From positions 1 through 39,798 of the forward strand of contig JAKOVR010000194.1 in the NCBI GenBank assembly GCA_029782025.1: DNA of 39,798 nt. The letters are read 5' to 3'. Shown here in pieces: positions 16,140-24,757 of this stretch. The stretch's first letter is position 1; every line of letters starts with the position of its first letter. The notes below the pieces were generated by a model, which did not search any database, was not told where the DNA came from, and worked only from the letters and a program-made list of their open reading frames with translations. Position numbers and translations under genes: made by a program. The DNA comes from Actinomycetes bacterium (GTDB lineage: Bacteria; Actinomycetota; Acidimicrobiia; Acidimicrobiales; Acidimicrobilacustridaceae).

Positions 16140-17015
16140 ATGAGGTTCGGCGTCTTCGCCGCCATCGCCAGCCCGTTCGCGTCGCCCGCCACCATCGCCG
16201 CCCTCGGCCGGGCCTGCGACGACCACGGGGTGGACAGCATCTGGGTGCCCGAGCACGTGGTGCTCTTCGCCGACTACGAGTCGTCGTACCCGTACTCGCC
16301 CGATGGCAAGGTCCCGGCCCCGCCCGACGCCGGCATGTTCGAGCCGCTCACCACGCTGGCCTTCCTCGCCGCCCACACCACGCGGGTGCGGCTGGGCACG
16401 GGCATCTGCCTCCTTCCCCAGCGCAACCCCGTGTACACGGCCAAGGAGGTGGCCAACGTCGACTATCTCAGCGGCGGGCGGGTCGACTTCGGGGTCGGGG
16501 TCGGCTGGCTGGAGGAGGAGTTCCGGGTCGTCAACGTGCCCTTCGCCGAACGGGGCAAGCGCACCGACGAGTACATCGAGATCCTCCGCACCCTCTGGAC
16601 CACCGATCCCTCCGAGTACCACGGTGCGCTCTACGACCTGCCGTCGTGCTCGCTGTTCCCCAAGCCGGTCCAGCCGGGCGGGGTCCCGATCCACATCGGG
16701 GGCGAGAGCGAGGCCGCCATGCGGCGCGCCGCCCGGATCGGCGACGGCTGGCACACGTTCAACCGGTTGCCCGACGATGTGCCCCCGCTGCTGGCCCGGC
16801 TCGACGAGCTCTGCGCCGAGCACGGCCGGAGCCGGTCCGACCTGCAGGTCACGGTGAGCCCGTACTTCAACGGGATCGACGAGGGCATGGTCGCCGGGTT
16901 CGTCGAGGCCGGCGTCGACGAGGTGACGGCCTTGGTGTTCGTCAGCTCGCCCGACGAGGCCGAACGGGCCGTCGCCGACCTCGTGCCCTGCATCGAGCGG
17001 GCCCACGCCGGCTGA
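16140..17015 (+). CDS. LLM-class oxidoreductase, probably F420-dependent
   Basis: A 291-residue luciferase-like TIM-barrel protein. Family features include IWVPEHVVLF near residue 40, LGTGICLLPQRNPVYTAKEVANVDYLSGGRVDFGVGVGWLEEEF (residues ~84-128) and IHIGGESEAAMRRAARIGDGWH. Actinobacterial members of this shape usually bind cofactor F420 rather than FMN. A GAGGAGG site lies just before the ATG. It is the last gene of the SDR-TetR-SDR operon, 65 bases after the second SDR. It may oxidise an alcohol or reduce an enoyl substrate; which one is unknown. Confidence 0.85.
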   Translation: MRFGVFAAIASPFASPATIAALGRACDDHGVDSIWVPEHVVLFADYESSYPYSPDGKVPAPPDAGMFEPLTTLAFLAAHTTRVRLGTGICLLPQRNPVYTAKEVANVDYLSGGRVDFGVGVGWLEEEFRVVNVPFAERGKRTDEYIEILRTLWTTDPSEYHGALYDLPSCSLFPKPVQPGGVPIHIGGESEAAMRRAARIGDGWHTFNRLPDDVPPLLARLDELCAEHGRSRSDLQVTVSPYFNGIDEGMVAGFVEAGVDEVTALVFVSSPDEAERAVADLVPCIERAHAG

Positions 17016-17033
17016 TCCCCCGGCGGCGCCGGT

Positions 17034-17537
17034 TCAGGACGAGGTCGGGGCTGGGGATCCTTCGGCCGCCGCGGCCAGGCGCTCGAGGGTGGCGGTCATC
17101 GTGGCCCGGTTGTGGGCGGCGCGGTCGCGCACCCCGCTGATGCCGATGCCGCCGAGGCGGGCGAGGATCCCGCGATCGTCGGTCCAACGCTCGGTGACGA
17201 GGGTCGAGCCGTCGTCGGCCGGAGCGAACTCGTAGCGCCAGGTGGCGACCGCGAACCCGGTGAAGGTCACGGCGAACTCGAAGCAGCGTGGGCGGTCGGC
17301 CTCGGTGACGGTGCAGGTGGTGGACCAGCGGTGCCAGCCCCGGCGGTTCCGGCCCCGGAAGCGGGCGCCGACGGCGGGCCCGGTGGCGCCGCCCGTCCAG
17401 GTGGCCCCGGCGCTCTCCGGCGACCACTCGTCCATGCGGGTGACGTCGGCGATCCGGTCCCAGAGCGCCTCGGGCGACGCCGCGATCGTGCGGTCGACGC
17501 TGACGGTGGGGCGGTCGTCCGCCGGTGCAGCAGCCAT
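17034..17537 (-). CDS. SRPBCC-family lipid/ligand-binding protein
   Basis: A 167-residue START/SRPBCC fold protein of the polyketide cyclase type. It begins VSVDRTIAASPEALWDRIADVTRMDEWSP, the usual family opening, and continues with alternating strands such as FAVATWRYEFAPADDGSTLVTERW and a long C-terminal helix. These proteins bind hydrophobic ligands in a central cavity. The ATG lies six bases after a TACACT box, so it is probably leaderless. It is divergent from the next SDR gene, 71 bases away. Confidence 0.85.
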   Translation of the reverse strand: MAAAPADDRPTVSVDRTIAASPEALWDRIADVTRMDEWSPESAGATWTGGATGPAVGARFRGRNRRGWHRWSTTCTVTEADRPRCFEFAVTFTGFAVATWRYEFAPADDGSTLVTERWTDDRGILARLGGIGISGVRDRAAHNRATMTATLERLAAAAEGSPAPTSS

Positions 17538-17542
17538 GGGTC

Positions 17543-17548
17543 GAGTGT
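17543..17548 (-). promoter_or_regulatory. -10 box TACACT for the SRPBCC gene
   Basis: TACACT on the minus strand is six bases before the ATG at 17537, giving a leaderless transcript. Confidence 0.45.
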
Positions 17549-17594
17549 AGGGATCCGGGTGTCCGGCGAGGAGATGGCGGCGCTGCCGCGGCGC

Positions 17595-17600
17595 TAGCCT
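17595..17600 (+). promoter_or_regulatory. -10 box TAGCCT for the SDR gene at 17609
   Basis: TAGCCT is eight bases before the ATG at 17609. No ribosome site is visible between them, which fits leaderless translation. Confidence 0.45.
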
Positions 17601-17608
17601 CCCGACCC

Positions 17609-18556
17609 ATGCAGAGCTTCCGAGCGGTCCCGTGGTCGAGCGCCCTCATCACCGGCGCCAGTGCCGGCATCGGGGAGGCGCTGGCCGAGCAGCTGGCCTC
17701 GCGGGGGGTCGGGCGGCTGGTGCTCGTCGCCCGCCGGGGCGACCGCCTGCGGGCGCTGGGCGAGGAGCTGCTCCGGCGCCACGGCACCGAGGTCGAGGTG
17801 CTCGAGGCCGACCTGTGCGACCCGGCGGCCCGGGCCCGGGTGGAGCAGCGGCTGGCCGAGGAGGCGCCCGACCGGGCGATCGAGCTCCTGGTCAACAACG
17901 CCGGCTTCGGCACGGCGGGCGACTTCGTGGAGCTCCCGGTCGACGGCGAGCAGCGGGAGATCGATCTCAACATCACCGCCGTGGTCCGCCTCACGCGGGC
18001 GGTGCTGCCGGGGATGGTGGCACGGGGTCGGGGCGCGGTGATGAACGTGTCGTCGATGGCCACCTACCAACCGACGCCCCGCATGGCCACCTACGGGGGC
18101 ACGAAGGCCTTCGTCACCCTCTTCTCGGAGGCCCTGTTCGAGGAGCTCCGGGGCACGGGCGTGACCGTCACCTGCGTGCTCCCCGGCTATGTGCGCACCG
18201 AGTTCCAGAGCCATCTCGGCACCAGCGAGTACGAGCAGGCGCCGAGCTTCGTGTGGATGCGCCCGCCCGACGTGGCCCGCATGGCCGTCACGGCCACGGC
18301 CAAGGGGCGGGCCCTGTGCATCCCCGGCTCCATGTACCAGGTGGCGGCGGCGCTGATCTCGCCCCTGCCCCGCAGCGCCCGGCGCATCCTCATCGGCAAG
18401 CTGTCGGGTCTGCCGGCCAAGCTGGCGGCGCTGGAGACGGCCGCGGCGGCGGGGGACCCGACGCCGGCCGGCCTAGTCGAAGCCGATGGCGTGCAGGGCC
18501 GCGAGCTTGTCGCGCACGTGGCGGGAGTTGATGAGACGGACGGTGCCCGACCGTGA
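17609..18556 (+). CDS. Short-chain dehydrogenase/reductase (SDR), DltE/acyl-reductase type
   Basis: A 315-residue SDR with [19 protein letters not shown] (residues ~14-32), [11 protein letters not shown] and the catalytic [15 protein letters not shown]. The tail around [20 protein letters not shown] is like SDRs annotated for acyl-lipid or ketone reduction. The last ~28 residues (from [11 protein letters not shown]) are encoded inside the convergent glpX gene and look like an extension without family similarity. The start is the ATG eight bases after TAGCCT. Confidence 0.85.
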   Translation: MQSFRAVPWSSALITGASAGIGEALAEQLASRGVGRLVLVARRGDRLRALGEELLRRHGTEVEVLEADLCDPAARARVEQRLAEEAPDRAIELLVNNAGFGTAGDFVELPVDGEQREIDLNITAVVRLTRAVLPGMVARGRGAVMNVSSMATYQPTPRMATYGGTKAFVTLFSEALFEELRGTGVTVTCVLPGYVRTEFQSHLGTSEYEQAPSFVWMRPPDVARMAVTATAKGRALCIPGSMYQVAAALISPLPRSARRILIGKLSGLPAKLAALETAAAAGDPTPAGLVEADGVQGRELVAHVAGVDETDGARP

Positions 18557-19465
18557 GCGCATGACCAGCGACTGGGTGGTGGCGCCCCACGACGTGTAGT
18601 GCACGCCCTTCAGCAGCTCGCCGTCGGTGATCCCGGTGGCGGCGAAGAAGCAGTTGTCGCCGGCCACGAGGTCGTCGGTGCCGAGCACCCGGTCGAGGTC
18701 GTAGCCGGCGGCGATCGCCGCGGCCCGCTCGTCCTCGTTGCGGGGCCACAGCTTGCCCTGGAGCTCGCCGCCCATGCACTTGAGCGCGGCGGCGGCGATG
18801 ACGCCCTCGGGCGTGCCTCCGATGCCGAAGAGGATGTCGGCCCCCGATTCGGGCCACGCCGTGCTGATGGCGCCGGCCACGTCGCCGTCGGGGATGAGCC
18901 GGATGCGGGCCCCGGCCTCGCGTACCTCGGCGATGATGTCGTCGTGGCGGTCGCGCTCGAGGATGACGGCCGTGACATCGCGCACGTCCTCGCCCTTGGC
19001 CTTGGCCACGGCGTGGAGGTTCTCGGTGACCGACGCGTTGATGTCGATCACACCGACGCACTCGGGACCGACGGCCAGCTTCTCCATGTAGACGCACGGC
19101 CCGGGGTTGAACATCGTGCCCTGCTCCGAGAGCGCGATCACCGACAGGGCGTTGCCCCGGCCCTTGGCCGTGAGCGTGGTGCCGTCGATCGGGTCGACGG
19201 CGATGTCGACCGACGGCGGCGTGCCGTCGCCGATGCGCTCACCGTTGTAGAGCATCGGCGCCTCGTCCTTCTCGCCCTCGCCGATGACGACCACGCCATC
19301 CATGGCGACGGTGCCGAGCACCTCGCGCATGGCGTCGACGGCGGCGCCGTCGGCCCCCTCCTTGTCGCCCCGTCCCATCCAGCGCGACGCCGCGAGGGCG
19401 GCCGCCTCGGTGACGCGGATCAGGTCGAGGGCCAGGTTGCGGTCGGGCTTCGATGGATACGACAT
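18473..19465 (-). CDS. glpX: Class II fructose-1,6-bisphosphatase (GlpX)
   Basis: A 330-residue enzyme that hydrolyses fructose-1,6-bisphosphate to fructose-6-phosphate in gluconeogenesis. The GlpX signatures are clear: [18 protein letters not shown] near residue 30, [16 protein letters not shown] around residues 61-76, and the metal-binding DPIDGTT near residue 90. Conserved [22 protein letters not shown] follows. Length matches the family. The ATG lies eight bases after a TAGGAT box. Its last 84 bases overlap the 3' end of the convergent SDR gene. Gluconeogenesis is needed for growth on lipids, which fits the neighbourhood. Confidence 0.95.
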   Translation of the reverse strand: MSYPSKPDRNLALDLIRVTEAAALAASRWMGRGDKEGADGAAVDAMREVLGTVAMDGVVVIGEGEKDEAPMLYNGERIGDGTPPSVDIAVDPIDGTTLTAKGRGNALSVIALSEQGTMFNPGPCVYMEKLAVGPECVGVIDINASVTENLHAVAKAKGEDVRDVTAVILERDRHDDIIAEVREAGARIRLIPDGDVAGAISTAWPESGADILFGIGGTPEGVIAAAALKCMGGELQGKLWPRNEDERAAAIAAGYDLDRVLGTDDLVAGDNCFFAATGITDGELLKGVHYTSWGATTQSLVMRSRSGTVRLINSRHVRDKLAALHAIGFD

Positions 19466-19473
19466 GGCCGACG

Positions 19474-19479
19474 ATCCTA
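19474..19479 (-). promoter_or_regulatory. -10 box TAGGAT for glpX
   Basis: TAGGAT on the minus strand is eight bases before the glpX ATG at 19465. Confidence 0.45.
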
Positions 19480-19514
19480 GTGGTTGCCCACCCCCTTCTT
19501 CGGACCGGACCAAA

Positions 19515-19563
19515 TCCTTGGGTGCGTAAGGGTGCGCTATGCGCGCCCTTACGCACCCAAGGA
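19515..19563. repeat. Palindromic hairpin element, copy B
   Basis: Two 23-base arms (19515-19537 and 19541-19563) flank a TAT loop. The arms pair at every position except T19533/G19545, which can form a G-U wobble in RNA. The outer stem carries TTGGGTGCGTAA and its complement. The element lies between divergent glpX and the mutase, so it cannot serve as a simple terminator for either. Confidence 0.85.
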
Positions 19564-19603
19564 CCTGAAGGGCGGGGGAGCGACCCGGCGGGCCGGGATC
19601 TGC

Positions 19604-19609
19604 GAGAAT
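19604..19609 (+). promoter_or_regulatory. Possible -10 box GAGAAT for the mutase gene
   Basis: GAGAAT lies six bases before the ATG at 19616, the same spacing as other leaderless genes here, but the first bases are a poor match. A G-run directly before the ATG could instead act as a weak ribosome site. Confidence 0.3.
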
Positions 19610-19615
19610 CGGGGG

Positions 19616-21277
19616 ATGGCCGCACGGGGATCCCACGAGGACTGGCAGGCCGCCTTCGACGGCGCGCCGGTCCGAGACGCCGATTTCGACACGATGTCGG
19701 GGGTGCCCCTGGCCCCCCTCTACGGCCCACCGGGCGGGGCCGAGCCGCCCGACGGCATCGGGTGGCCGGGCCAGTACCCCTACACCAGGGGGCCCTACGC
19801 CTCGATGTACCGGTCGAAGTTGTGGACGATGCGGATGTTCGCCGGGTTCGGCACCGCCCTCGACACCAACCAGCGGTTCCGTGAGCTGCTGGCCGCGGGA
19901 GGCACCGGCCTGTCGACCGCCTTCGACCTCCCCACCCTCATGGGCCGCGACTCCGACGACGTGCTCTGCGAGGGCGAGGTGGGCAAGTGCGGTGTCGCCG
20001 TCGACACCCTGGCCGACATGGAGGACCTGTTCGCCGGCATCGATCTCGGTGCCGTCACCACCTCGATGACCATCAACGCCCCGGCGGCGGTGATCTTCGC
20101 CATGTACATCGCCACGGCCGAGAAGGGCGGCGTCGCCCGGGCCCGGCTCGGCGGCACCCTCCAGAACGACATCCTGAAGGAGTACCAGGCCCAGAAGGAG
20201 TTCGTGTTCCCGCCCCGCCCGTCGATGCGGCTCGTGCGCGACACGATCACCTACTGCGCAGCCGAGATGCCCCGGTGGAACACCATCTCGATCTCCGGCT
20301 ACCACATCCGCGAAGCCGGCTCCACGGCCGCGCAGGAGCTGGCCTTCACCCTCGGCAACGGCTTCGCCTACGTCGAGCTGGCGCGGGCCGCCGGGCTGCC
20401 CGTCGACGCCTTCGCCCCCCGCCTGTCGTTCTTCTTCAACGCCCACATCGACTTCTTCGAGGAGATCGCCAAGTACCGCGCCGCCCGGCGCATCTGGGCC
20501 CGGTGGCTGCAGGACCGCTACGGGGCCACCGATCCGCGCTCGATGGCGTTGCGGTTCCACACCCAGACGGCCGGCGTGTCGCTCACGGCCCAACAGCCCG
20601 AGATCAACATCGCCCGCACGGCGATCGAGGCCCTTGCCGGCGTGCTCGGGGGCACCCAGAGCCTCCACACCAACTCGATGGACGAGGCCCTCGCCCTCCC
20701 CACCGAGAAGGCGGCGCGCATCGCCCTGCGCACCCAGCAGGTGATCGCCCACGAGACCGGCGTGGCCAACGTCGCCGACCCGCTCGGCGGGTCGTGGTTC
20801 GTCGAGGCGCTCACCGACGAGATGGAGCGCCAGGCCGAGGAGATCTTCGCCCACGTGCTCGACCTCGGTGAGGGTTCGATGCTCGAGGGCGCGTACCGGG
20901 GCATCGAGGAGGGCTGGTTCCAGGGCAAGATCAGCGAGTCGTCCTACGAGTTCGAGCGCAAGGTGCAGTCGGGCCGCCGGATCGTGGTCGGGGTCAACGA
21001 CTTCACCGAGGGCAACGACGAGGACCAGCTCGACCTCCTGAAGATCACCGCCGAGCAGGAGCAGCTGCAGATCAAGCGCCTCCAAGCCGTGAAGGCCGAC
21101 CGCGACACCGACGCCGTGGCCCGGGCCCTCGCCGACGTGCGGGCGGTCGCCGCCGACCCCGAGGCCAACCTCATGCCGACGCTCGTCGCCGCCGTGGGCA
21201 CCTACGCCACCGAAGGCGAGATCATGGCCACGCTGGCCGACGTCTTCGGCACCTACATCGAGACGCCGGTCATCTGA
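19616..21277 (+). CDS. Cobalamin-dependent acyl-CoA mutase large subunit, isobutyryl-CoA mutase-like
   Basis: A 553-residue catalytic subunit of the methylmalonyl-CoA mutase superfamily. It has the substrate-binding barrel ([52 protein letters not shown]) but stops before the B12-binding domain, so a separate small subunit is needed. By alignment to Propionibacterium MutB, Tyr89 is Phe75 here and Arg207 is Gln193, the pair seen in isobutyryl-CoA mutase; catalytic His244 is kept as His230. Residue 102 is Ala, not the Asp of 2-hydroxyisobutyryl-CoA mutase. It thus likely interconverts isobutyryl- and n-butyryl-CoA or a similar branched ester. Its 3' end overlaps the convergent TetR gene by 8 bases. 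Confidence 0.85.
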   Translation: MAARGSHEDWQAAFDGAPVRDADFDTMSGVPLAPLYGPPGGAEPPDGIGWPGQYPYTRGPYASMYRSKLWTMRMFAGFGTALDTNQRFRELLAAGGTGLSTAFDLPTLMGRDSDDVLCEGEVGKCGVAVDTLADMEDLFAGIDLGAVTTSMTINAPAAVIFAMYIATAEKGGVARARLGGTLQNDILKEYQAQKEFVFPPRPSMRLVRDTITYCAAEMPRWNTISISGYHIREAGSTAAQELAFTLGNGFAYVELARAAGLPVDAFAPRLSFFFNAHIDFFEEIAKYRAARRIWARWLQDRYGATDPRSMALRFHTQTAGVSLTAQQPEINIARTAIEALAGVLGGTQSLHTNSMDEALALPTEKAARIALRTQQVIAHETGVANVADPLGGSWFVEALTDEMERQAEEIFAHVLDLGEGSMLEGAYRGIEEGWFQGKISESSYEFERKVQSGRRIVVGVNDFTEGNDEDQLDLLKITAEQEQLQIKRLQAVKADRDTDAVARALADVRAVAADPEANLMPTLVAAVGTYATEGEIMATLADVFGTYIETPVI

Positions 21278-21899
21278 CCCGGCCGGCCCGCCCCGGCTCG
21301 GCCACGAACAGGGCCGGCACGAGGAACTGGCGCAGGTACCGCGCCTCCTCCTTCGGGGTGCGAGCGGTGGGCCCGTCGACCGACAGGAGCGACAGGATCA
21401 CCCGCACGATCCACTCCACCGCTCCGTCGCGGGGGAGCCCCGGGCGCAACGGCACCGAGCCGGCCGGTCCGGCCGCGGCGTCGAGGAGCCGGTCGACGAA
21501 GGCGGCGGTGATGGCGTAGATCACGTCGGACCCGCCGGCCACCGCGGCGGTGACCCCGACGGCCTCGGGGCGGAACCACGCCGCCAGGGTGGGTCGGGAC
21601 CGCACCTCGGCCACGGCGAAGGTGATGCCCTCCACCAGCGCGACGGCCGGGTCGTCCCAGCGGGCGACGTGGGCGCTCACCTCCCGGGCCAGGCGGCGGG
21701 CCTCCCGCTCGACGAAGGCGGTGCGCAGGGCCTCCTTGGTGGGGAAGTAGCGGTACACCGTGCCCCGGGAGCAGCCGGCCAGCCGGGCCACGTCGTCCAT
21801 CCCCGCCCCGGCGACCCCGACCTCCTCGAAGGCGGCGCCGGCGGCGTCGAGGAGCCGGTCGACGGCCGCGGCGGCGTCGTCCTCCCGTCCCCAGGCCAC
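21270..21899 (-). CDS. TetR-family transcriptional regulator
   Basis: A 209-residue TetR protein with helix-turn-helix [29 protein letters not shown] (residues ~32-60) and a C-terminal ligand domain. The GTG start lies two bases after the stop of the P450 gene, so translation is coupled. It probably controls the P450-TetR operon through the inverted repeat at 23121-23152. The inducer is unknown. Confidence 0.85.
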   Translation of the reverse strand: MAWGREDDAAAAVDRLLDAAGAAFEEVGVAGAGMDDVARLAGCSRGTVYRYFPTKEALRTAFVEREARRLAREVSAHVARWDDPAVALVEGITFAVAEVRSRPTLAAWFRPEAVGVTAAVAGGSDVIYAITAAFVDRLLDAAAGPAGSVPLRPGLPRDGAVEWIVRVILSLLSVDGPTARTPKEEARYLRQFLVPALFVAEPGRAGRVR

Positions 21900-21901
21900 G
21901 G

Positions 21902-23107
21902 TCAGGCCCCGGTGGGGGAGAAGGGCAGCGACTCGTGACGCCGTACGAAGGCGCCCGGGGCGTAGACCGACGCCGACTCGTCGACGGTGAAGCCCGGCAT
22001 CCGGGCCAGCAGCTCCTCGAGGGCGACCCGGGCCTGGAGGCGGGCGGCGGCCGCGCCGAGGCAGAAGTGCGGGCCCGAGCTGAAGGTCATGATGCGGCGG
22101 ATCTGGCGGGCGACGTCGAGGGTGTCGGCGGTGGGGCCGAACTCACGGGGGTCGCGGTTGGCGGCGCCGTAGAGCAGGTGGATCCGGGACCCGGCCGGCA
22201 CGGTCTCGCCGTGGAGGGTGACGTCACGGGTGGTGGTGCGGCACAGCCCCTGCACCGGCGAGGTGAGCCGGAGCAGCTCCTCGACCGCGTTCGGGATGGC
22301 GGCGGGGTCGTCGATCAGCCGTTGGCGCTGGTCGAGGTGCTCGGTGAGGAGGACGGCGGCGCCGCCCAGCAGCCCGGTGGTGGTGTCGTTGCCGCCGGCC
22401 ACCATCACGAAGCAGAAGCCGAGCACCTCCTCCACGGTCAGCTCGCTGCCGTCGATGTCGGCGGCCAGCAGGTCGGTGATCATGTCGTCGGCCGGCTCCC
22501 GCCGCCGCCGCTCGATCAGCTCGGTGAAGTAGCCGTAGAGCTCGGTGACGGCGCCGAGGGCCCGGCCCAGCATCTCGCCCTCGGCGTTGGCGGCGACGAT
22601 GGCGTTGGTCCACTGGTCGAAGCGGTGGCGGTCCTCGGCGGGCACGCCGAGGTAGCTGGCCACCACGAACGTGGGGAGCGGGCCGACCAGCCCCTCGACC
22701 AGGTCGGTCGACTCGCCGGCGGCCAGCCGGTCGAGGCGCTCGCCGACGAAGGCCCGGACCGGGCCCTCGATCTCGGCCACCCGCCGGGGGGTGAAGCCCC
22801 GGCTCACCAGGCGCCGGAAGGCGGTGTGGTCCGGCGGGTCCATCATCACGATGGTGGGGGCGAGGCCCAGCTTCTCGATCTCGCCCGGCTCGAACGTGAG
22901 CCCCTGGGCGGAGGAGAACGTGGCGGTGTCGCGGGCGGCGGCGAAGACGTCCTCGAAACGGGACAGCACCCAGAACCGTGGGTGCTCCACCCGGTACAGC
23001 GGCGCCTCCTCCCGCAGCCGTTCGTAGAGCGCGAACGGGGACCGTTGGGTGGCGGGATCGGTGGGGTCGTACACGAACGGGGCATCGACGGGTGGGGCGA
23101 CGGGCAT
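21902..23107 (-). CDS. Cytochrome P450
   Basis: A 401-residue soluble bacterial P450. The I-helix oxygen-binding motif is VAGGNDTTTG (236-245), the K-helix EELLR is at 276-280, and the heme loop FSSGPHFCLGAA has the thiolate ligand Cys349. A GGAGGA site six bases before the ATG decides the start. It needs a ferredoxin and reductase; none is adjacent, but a ferredoxin gene lies at 37117-37593. Actinobacterial P450s of this type often hydroxylate sterols, fatty acids or terpenoids; the substrate here is unknown. Confidence 0.93.
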   Translation of the reverse strand: MPVAPPVDAPFVYDPTDPATQRSPFALYERLREEAPLYRVEHPRFWVLSRFEDVFAAARDTATFSSAQGLTFEPGEIEKLGLAPTIVMMDPPDHTAFRRLVSRGFTPRRVAEIEGPVRAFVGERLDRLAAGESTDLVEGLVGPLPTFVVASYLGVPAEDRHRFDQWTNAIVAANAEGEMLGRALGAVTELYGYFTELIERRRREPADDMITDLLAADIDGSELTVEEVLGFCFVMVAGGNDTTTGLLGGAAVLLTEHLDQRQRLIDDPAAIPNAVEELLRLTSPVQGLCRTTTRDVTLHGETVPAGSRIHLLYGAANRDPREFGPTADTLDVARQIRRIMTFSSGPHFCLGAAAARLQARVALEELLARMPGFTVDESASVYAPGAFVRRHESLPFSPTGA

Positions 23108-23120
23108 GGGGTCCTCCGAG

Positions 23121-23152
23121 CTGCTGAACAAACTATAGGAAATGTTCAACAG
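23121..23152 (-). promoter_or_regulatory. Inverted-repeat operator around the P450 -10 box
   Basis: Arms CTGCTGAACA (23121-23130) and TGTTCAACAG (23143-23152) pair at nine of ten positions across a 12-base spacer. The spacer holds TATAGT on the minus strand, a likely -10 box for the P450 gene. The downstream TetR protein is the obvious candidate ligand-responsive repressor. Confidence 0.6.
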
Positions 23153-23188
23153 TGTGTCCAGGGGTCGGGGTCCGGACGGGGCGCGTGC

Positions 23189-23194
23189 AAGGAT
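23189..23194 (+). promoter_or_regulatory. Possible -10 box AAGGAT for the gene at 23201
   Basis: AAGGAT is six bases before the GTG at 23201, the leaderless spacing, with a weak first base. Confidence 0.3.
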
Positions 23195-23200
23195 GCGGGC

Positions 23201-24004
23201 GTGAGCGATGACTCGGCGACGATGTGGTGCCCGAGGTGCGGGAGCGAGTACGTCCCCGGCATCGAGGTCTGTCCCGACTGCGACGTCGATCTCGTCACCG
23301 AGCGTCCCGCCGGTGCCTCCCCCGACGCCGCGGCCACCGGGGAGGCCGAGTACGACCTGGCCGAATGGGCCGACACGAGCCGGCGGGCGGCCCAACAGCT
23401 GCTCACCGCCGAAGGCGTCCCGTATGCGTGGCAGGGCACCACCCTCGTGGTGCCGGGGCCGCTGGCGCCCCGGGTCGACGGGTTGCTGGGCCAGATCGAG
23501 GCCATGGCCGTCCCCGAGCTCGATCCCGACGCCGAGCTGGTGGCCTACGACCTCGACGAGTGGGGCGCCGAGCAGGTGGACGAGCTGCTCGCCATCATCG
23601 AGCTCGAGGGCATCGCCTACACCTTCGACGACGAGGGCGAGCTCGTCGTCGACGCCACCAACGAGTCCCGGGTCGACGCCATCATCGAGGGGATGCACCT
23701 CGCCGGCGACGAGGGCGAAGCCGGCACCGACATCGACGCCGCCGCCCTCCTCTCGGACCTGTTCATCGCCGCCGACCGGCTCATGCGCGACGCCCGCGAC
23801 CACGATGGCGTCCTCGGGCTGGTCGACGCGGCCGAGGCGGCCGACGGCGCCTCGCTGCCGTACGGGTTCGAGCGGGTCGTGTGGCACAACCTGCTGTCGC
23901 GGGTCCACGCCGTCACCGCGCTGCTCGAGGACGACGACAGCGCCGACGCCGACATCCGCGACGCCGCCCGGTCGCTGCGCGACCTCCTGCGGACCTACGT
24001 CTGA
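23201..24004 (+). CDS. Zinc-ribbon protein with two repeated DUF2007-like domains
   Basis: A 267-residue cytosolic protein. It opens with a zinc ribbon (CPRCGSEYVPGIEVCPDCDVDL, Cys10/13 and Cys25/28 by the chosen start). Two similar units follow: YDLAEWADTSRRAAQQLLTAEGVPYAWQGTTLVV and YDLDEWGAEQVDELLAIIELEGIAYTFDDEGELVV, each ending in a short VDGLLGQIE or VDAIIEGMH helix. Their form resembles DUF2007-type signal-transducing domains. The last ~100 residues are helical and acidic. Function unknown. A J-domain gene follows after 23 bases, probably in the same transcript or with its own promoter. Confidence 0.75.
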   Translation: MSDDSATMWCPRCGSEYVPGIEVCPDCDVDLVTERPAGASPDAAATGEAEYDLAEWADTSRRAAQQLLTAEGVPYAWQGTTLVVPGPLAPRVDGLLGQIEAMAVPELDPDAELVAYDLDEWGAEQVDELLAIIELEGIAYTFDDEGELVVDATNESRVDAIIEGMHLAGDEGEAGTDIDAAALLSDLFIAADRLMRDARDHDGVLGLVDAAEAADGASLPYGFERVVWHNLLSRVHAVTALLEDDDSADADIRDAARSLRDLLRTYV

Positions 24005-24015
24005 ACCCGGCCCGG

Positions 24016-24021
24016 TAGCCT
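24016..24021 (+). promoter_or_regulatory. -10 box TAGCCT for the J-domain gene
   Basis: TAGCCT lies six bases before the GTG at 24028, giving a probable leaderless transcript. Confidence 0.45.
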
Positions 24022-24027
24022 CACGGC

Positions 24028-24738
24028 GTGATCCTGGCCGAGCTCGAGGTCTTCCACTCCCGGCCGATCGCGCCGACCCGGCGGGTCGCCCTCGGCCGCC
24101 AGGTGCTCCCGACGGAACCGCGGCCCGGGTTCGGCGGGATCCTCCTCGGCGGCGTCGTGGCCCGCAACATCGGCGGCCTCGCCGGCGACGACGAGGTCGA
24201 GGACCTCCACCGCCTCATGGGCCAGCTCGAGAAGGGGCAGCGCATCGCCCAGCCCCGCCTGCGCTACCGGTTCCAGGTCGACCGGGTCGGGCTCCAGCGC
24301 AGCACCCACCGGCTCCACGCCGAGGGCGAGACGCTGTGGTTCGAGTTCGACGACGGCAACGGCGAACCGTGCCAGCAGCTCCTCGGCGCGGTGTACGCCG
24401 CCGGCGCGCTGCCGTCCCCGCACCGGGGGGCGGTGATGGGTGCCCTGCGCCGCGCCGCCGGCTGGACGGGGGCCGTCGGCCCCGAGCTGATCGCCACCCT
24501 GTCCGGCTTCGGGCGGGCCGGCGCCGGCCAGTCGCTCTCCCACCTCGCCCTCGCCGACCCGGTCGCCTGGGCGCTGCAGGTGATGGGGTTCGACGAGGCG
24601 CCCGACCGGACCACCATCCAGCGCCGCTTCCGAGAGGCCCTCCGTTCCGCCCACCCCGACCACGGTGGGGCCTCGGAGCAGGCGGCCCGGCGCATCGCTG
24701 AGCTCACCCAGGCCCGGCGCATCCTGCTCGGCGCCTGA
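24028..24738 (+). CDS. Protein with C-terminal J domain
   Basis: A 236-residue protein. The first ~160 residues are not recognised; they include RVALGRQVLPTEPRPGFGGILLGGVVARNI and a segment on FEFDDGNGEPCQQLLGAVYAAG. The last ~60 residues resemble a DnaJ domain: TIQRRFREALRSAHPDHGG, with the His-Pro-Asp motif, followed by a helix (AARRIAELTQARRILL). J domains stimulate Hsp70 ATPases. A hypothetical protein gene with a zinc ribbon lies just upstream. Confidence 0.75.
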   Translation: MILAELEVFHSRPIAPTRRVALGRQVLPTEPRPGFGGILLGGVVARNIGGLAGDDEVEDLHRLMGQLEKGQRIAQPRLRYRFQVDRVGLQRSTHRLHAEGETLWFEFDDGNGEPCQQLLGAVYAAGALPSPHRGAVMGALRRAAGWTGAVGPELIATLSGFGRAGAGQSLSHLALADPVAWALQVMGFDEAPDRTTIQRRFREALRSAHPDHGGASEQAARRIAELTQARRILLGA

Positions 24739-24757
24739 GGAGGCCCAGGCCGGCCCG

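Noticed and set aside
19515..19563. Copy B as a transcription terminator
   Set aside because: It lies between two divergent starts, and no T-run follows on either strand.
19466..21085. Minus-strand extension of glpX through the mutase region
   Set aside because: The GlpX family start is at 19465 with a -10 box. The extension is antisense to an acyl-CoA mutase with complete motifs.
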